64,000 nucleotides of DNA from Aphis gossypii (Eukaryota > Arthropoda > Insecta > Hemiptera > Aphididae), in assembly GCF_020184175.1 (NCBI RefSeq), contig NC_065531.1, forward strand, positions 4,175,213 to 4,239,212. The letters run 5' to 3'. Below, in pieces: positions 63,908-64,000 of the stretch (position 1 is the first letter of the stretch; each line of letters opens with the position of its first letter). The position numbers and the translations under genes were made by a program. The notes beneath the pieces were generated by a model. The model was not told where the DNA came from, searched no databases, and saw only the letters and a program-made list of their open reading frames with translations.

Positions 63908-64000
63908 GTTTCTACTGAAAAGGCTGGGAGGTCCAAGTGACGTCTGGTTGTCGATGTGATGCTGTTTGGTTTCGTATTCTCATTGTAAAATTTGCGGTTT

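Noticed and set aside
1..64000. CRISPR arrays, bacterial operons, riboswitches
   Set aside because: The sequence is eukaryotic with spliced genes; no regularly spaced repeat array is present.

Overview
The window looks like a piece of an aphid (or closely related hemipteran) nuclear genome. This is inferred from strong A+T richness, frequent taggtacct-type strings, insect-like spliced genes with short exons, many small hAT-type MITEs, a FLYWCH/MULE transposon remnant, and a microexon gene whose architecture recalls aphid bicycle effector genes. Nothing is prokaryotic.

Left part (1-17.5 kb). After a gene-poor stretch comes SNF5/SMARCB1 (BAP/BRM chromatin remodelling subunit, + strand, 9 coding exons, 369 aa, last intron GC-AG). 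On the minus strand follows a 5-exon gene (about 259 aa) weakly resembling HCFC1R1; its promoter has a TATA box and two perfect heat-shock elements. A MITE-bearing intergenic stretch leads to a 6-exon CCDC42/CFAP73-family coiled-coil gene (+).

Middle (17.5-40 kb). A minus-strand ODAD1/CCDC114/CCDC63-family gene (outer dynein arm docking, 457 aa) converges on the CCDC42-family gene, so two sperm-flagellum-type genes are neighbours. It appears interlocked with a plus-strand short-chain acyl-CoA dehydrogenase (ACADS): a candidate 16-bp first ACADS exon lies in the last ODAD1 intron, while the other ODAD1 exons lie in ACADS intron 1, which also holds a 1-kb MULE-like element. Further right is TOMM70 (10 exons, 572 aa), whose introns carry hAT MITEs, a decayed LINE reverse transcriptase and a 5S rRNA-derived SINE with a perfect 12-bp target duplication.

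Right part (40-64 kb). This is mostly repeats: at least five hAT MITEs, other TIR elements and a (CA)n tract. At 47.6-51.2 kb a small C2H2 zinc-finger gene sits in a 1179-bp, seemingly identical tandem duplication, followed by a repeated three-exon cassette (K-rich / NECFVLL / INSEN) with consistent splice phases. At 58.6-60.7 kb a minus-strand gene is made of 42-66 nt microexons, all in the same symmetrical phase, with its 5' end not found. A hAT transposase relic and a histone-type 3' stem-loop lie near the right edge.

Exon limits come from splice consensus, reading-frame continuity and remembered family sequences; no transcript data or searches were available.
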